NCBI GenBank assembly: GCA_004001285.1
Contig: AP018697.1
Span: 2,852,001-2,916,000, forward strand
DNA length: 64,000 bases
Origin: Arthrobacter sp. MN05-02
Lineage (GTDB): Bacteria > Actinomycetota > Actinomycetes > Actinomycetales > Micrococcaceae
Direction: 5' to 3'
How positions within the stretch are numbered: the stretch's first letter is position 1; each line of letters opens with the position of its first letter. Shown here in pieces: positions 62,823-64,000 of the stretch. The notes below the pieces were generated by a model that ran no database searches, was not told where the DNA came from, and worked only from the letters and a program-made list of their open reading frames with translations. Made by a program: the position numbers and the translations under genes.

Positions 62823-63402
62823 CGTGTTCCTCCTTCCCCGAAGCAGTGGCTGTGAGTTCGATCCCCATCAGATCGATGACGGGTCCCTCGACCTGCGCGC
62901 TCACGTCGACGGTGGTCCATCCCGAGCCTGTCGACACCCGGACCCTCGCGGTGGTCCCGGCGAGACGGTGCACCGTCTGCTCGACGGATCCGATGCTTTC
63001 GCCCCGCATCGCCTCGCGTGCGCCCGCACGCGCGGCTTCCTCCAGCCGTAGCTGGACGGTGCCGATGTGGGCCGTCCCGAGCAGCAGTGCGAGGAGGACG
63101 ACCAGGGCGGGAAGCACGACGGCGACCTCCGCCGTGACCGAGCCGCGCTGACCTCCGTCGGCAGCCTCGCAGTCCTTGCCAGGCCGCGCGTTCCGACGAG
63201 CACTCCGCGCTCCCGATGTCGCATCCACGGGGTGTGGTGCACGCGGTTCATGCAGGCCGTACGGCTCATACGGCGCGTGCCGACCTCGCGGTGTGCGCGT
63301 GTCGCGTAGCCCGTGGGCACCGCGCATCAGGCGCCGTTTGCGACGATGCTCTTCCGGTGGTCCTGCAGGGTCGCGTCCCGGCCCGCCCTGGCCGGTCGCC
63401 AT
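62815..63402 (-). CDS. TadE family pilus minor subunit
   Basis: A protein of up to 195 residues. The TadE segment GQRGSVTAEVAVVLPALVVLLALLLG contains the processing-site Gly-x-x-(T/V)-x-E and the membrane helix. An unusually long basic N-terminal extension of about 85 residues precedes it, so a start further in is possible, although ATG 63402 overlaps the DUF4244 stop (TGATG). It is a likely minor pilin of the tad locus. Confidence 0.78.
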   Translation of the reverse strand: MATGQGGPGRDPAGPPEEHRRKRRLMRGAHGLRDTRTPRGRHAPYEPYGLHEPRAPHPVDATSGARSARRNARPGKDCEAADGGQRGSVTAEVAVVLPALVVLLALLLGTAHIGTVQLRLEEAARAGAREAMRGESIGSVEQTVHRLAGTTARVRVSTGSGWTTVDVSAQVEGPVIDLMGIELTATASGKEEHDG

Positions 63403-63857
63403 CAGCCGAAGTTCAGGGCCGACGTGATCAGGGACATCAGCAGTCCCTTGATCTCGCCGCTCGACAGGACGGCGACGAGAAGCGCCGCGAAAGCGACGGC
63501 CGCGAGCGTTGCGATGGCGTACTCAGCGGTTGCCATCCCGGCTTCCTGGCCTGTCACCCGATCCTTGCGACGGCGGATGATCCGCTCGTTCGACCGCCGG
63601 CGTCGGGCTTCCGCCCGACGGCTCATCCGGTCGACCGGCATCGGAGCCGGTGCGCCGGCCCTATGCTCGTTCCTCTCGCGCTCCGGCTCCCCTTCGGCCT
63701 CCATCAGCGGACGATACGGTGCCGATGGTGCCGCCTGCCAGGACCCGGACGGCGAAGAACGTACCGGCGTGCCGCAGTCTGCCGCACCGGCCGGAGGGAC
63801 GACAGCGCTCCGGAACGCTGTCCCGGGCACCGCCCTGAGCTGGGTTTCCTCTGACAT
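63402..63857 (-). CDS. DUF4244 Flp-pilin-like protein
   Basis: A 151-residue protein whose C-terminal 55 residues (GQEAGMATAEYAIATLAAVAFAALLVAVLSSGEIKGLLMSLITSAL region) are the DUF4244 Flp-type pilin: a Gly cleavage site, Glu at position 5 of the mature part, and one hydrophobic helix. The N-terminal 95 residues form a long, charged leader. The ATG at 63857 follows AAAGGACAG. It is the likely major pilin of the locus, whose assembly genes lie beyond the right edge. Confidence 0.82.
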   Translation of the reverse strand: MSEETQLRAVPGTAFRSAVVPPAGAADCGTPVRSSPSGSWQAAPSAPYRPLMEAEGEPERERNEHRAGAPAPMPVDRMSRRAEARRRRSNERIIRRRKDRVTGQEAGMATAEYAIATLAAVAFAALLVAVLSSGEIKGLLMSLITSALNFG

Positions 63858-64000
63858 GGACTGTCCTTTCCTCGACGAGGGACACGGGTCCCGCGTGCTG
63901 TGCGCGACGATCGCCGCAGGACCAACTCTCGTCACCGGCCGGTGCTCGCTGGACGACAGAACGGGCTAAGTGGATAACACCTGCGCCCGACGGAGTGCAG

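Noticed and set aside
1..64000. tRNA, rRNA, CRISPR and transposase genes
   Set aside because: No T-loop-like GTTCRANYCC context, no spaced direct repeats and no transposase motifs were found on either strand by reading.
63858..64000. End of an upstream tad gene at the right edge
   Set aside because: One minus frame is open but shows no membrane or TadC-like segment in the 140 bases available.

Overview
The window is a high-GC, gene-dense chromosomal segment of an actinobacterium. It most resembles Micrococcaceae (Arthrobacter-like). The support is: a complete actinobacterial CebR operator in front of a cellobiose-uptake operon, a 32-residue bS22 ribosomal protein, System II cytochrome c maturation, an actinobacterial topA with a basic tail, a DEAH helicase beside TadE-like genes, and menaquinone genes. 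No tRNA, rRNA, insertion sequence, phage or CRISPR array was seen.

Layout. 1-5.2 kb: the 5' end of a UvrA-like gene, a small acidic protein, a branched-chain 2-oxoacid dehydrogenase operon (bkdABC) and a divergent Lrp regulator. 5.3-9 kb: a GlxA-type AraC regulator divergent from a cysteine hydrolase, a HEPN protein resembling the anti-phage factor ApeA, and a lipoprotein. 9.2-21.7 kb: phenylacetate catabolism in two operons (paaABCDE-paaG and paaJ-paaF-paaH-paaZ) with the TetR repressor PaaR between them. Three matching 15-bp operators tie the two operons and paaR together; paaK is not in the window. 21.9-24.1 kb: oligopeptidase B. 24.1-30.1 kb: cebE-cebF-cebG-bglC-cebR with a promoter framed by two CebR boxes. 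30.2-34.9 kb: a hotdog thioesterase, a secreted SGNH hydrolase, a VOC gene remnant, then menB-menE-menA. 35-41 kb: two small membrane proteins and the cytochrome c maturation operon (phosphoglycerate-mutase-like enzyme, resA, ccdA, resB, ccsB). 41-46 kb: yceI, rex, a glutaredoxin-like protein, a HAD phosphatase, bS22, an excisionase-type HTH and an ArsR regulator. 46-53.6 kb: acuC, KtrB/KtrA potassium uptake, a GT87 mannosyltransferase, proC, a TIM-barrel isomerase and a Ppx/GppA phosphatase. 53.6-64 kb: topA, a methyltransferase, trhO, a GNAT, the DEAH/DUF1998 helicase and the minor-pilin end of a tad locus.

Three patterns go beyond gene content. (1) Seven coding interruptions in the first 20 kb (one in the small acidic protein, one in bkdC, one in the DUF559 gene, three in paaZ, one in paaH) are each repaired by changing one base, six of them in G/C runs. 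No full-length gene after 20 kb shows this. It is either a local sequence-quality problem or recent decay. (2) Many genes have a -10-like hexamer about 6 nt before the start codon, which suggests leaderless mRNAs. (3) A 66-bp palindromic repeat occurs twice, on either side of an AbiEi/DUF559-type gene, with a weaker third copy near 35.9 kb.
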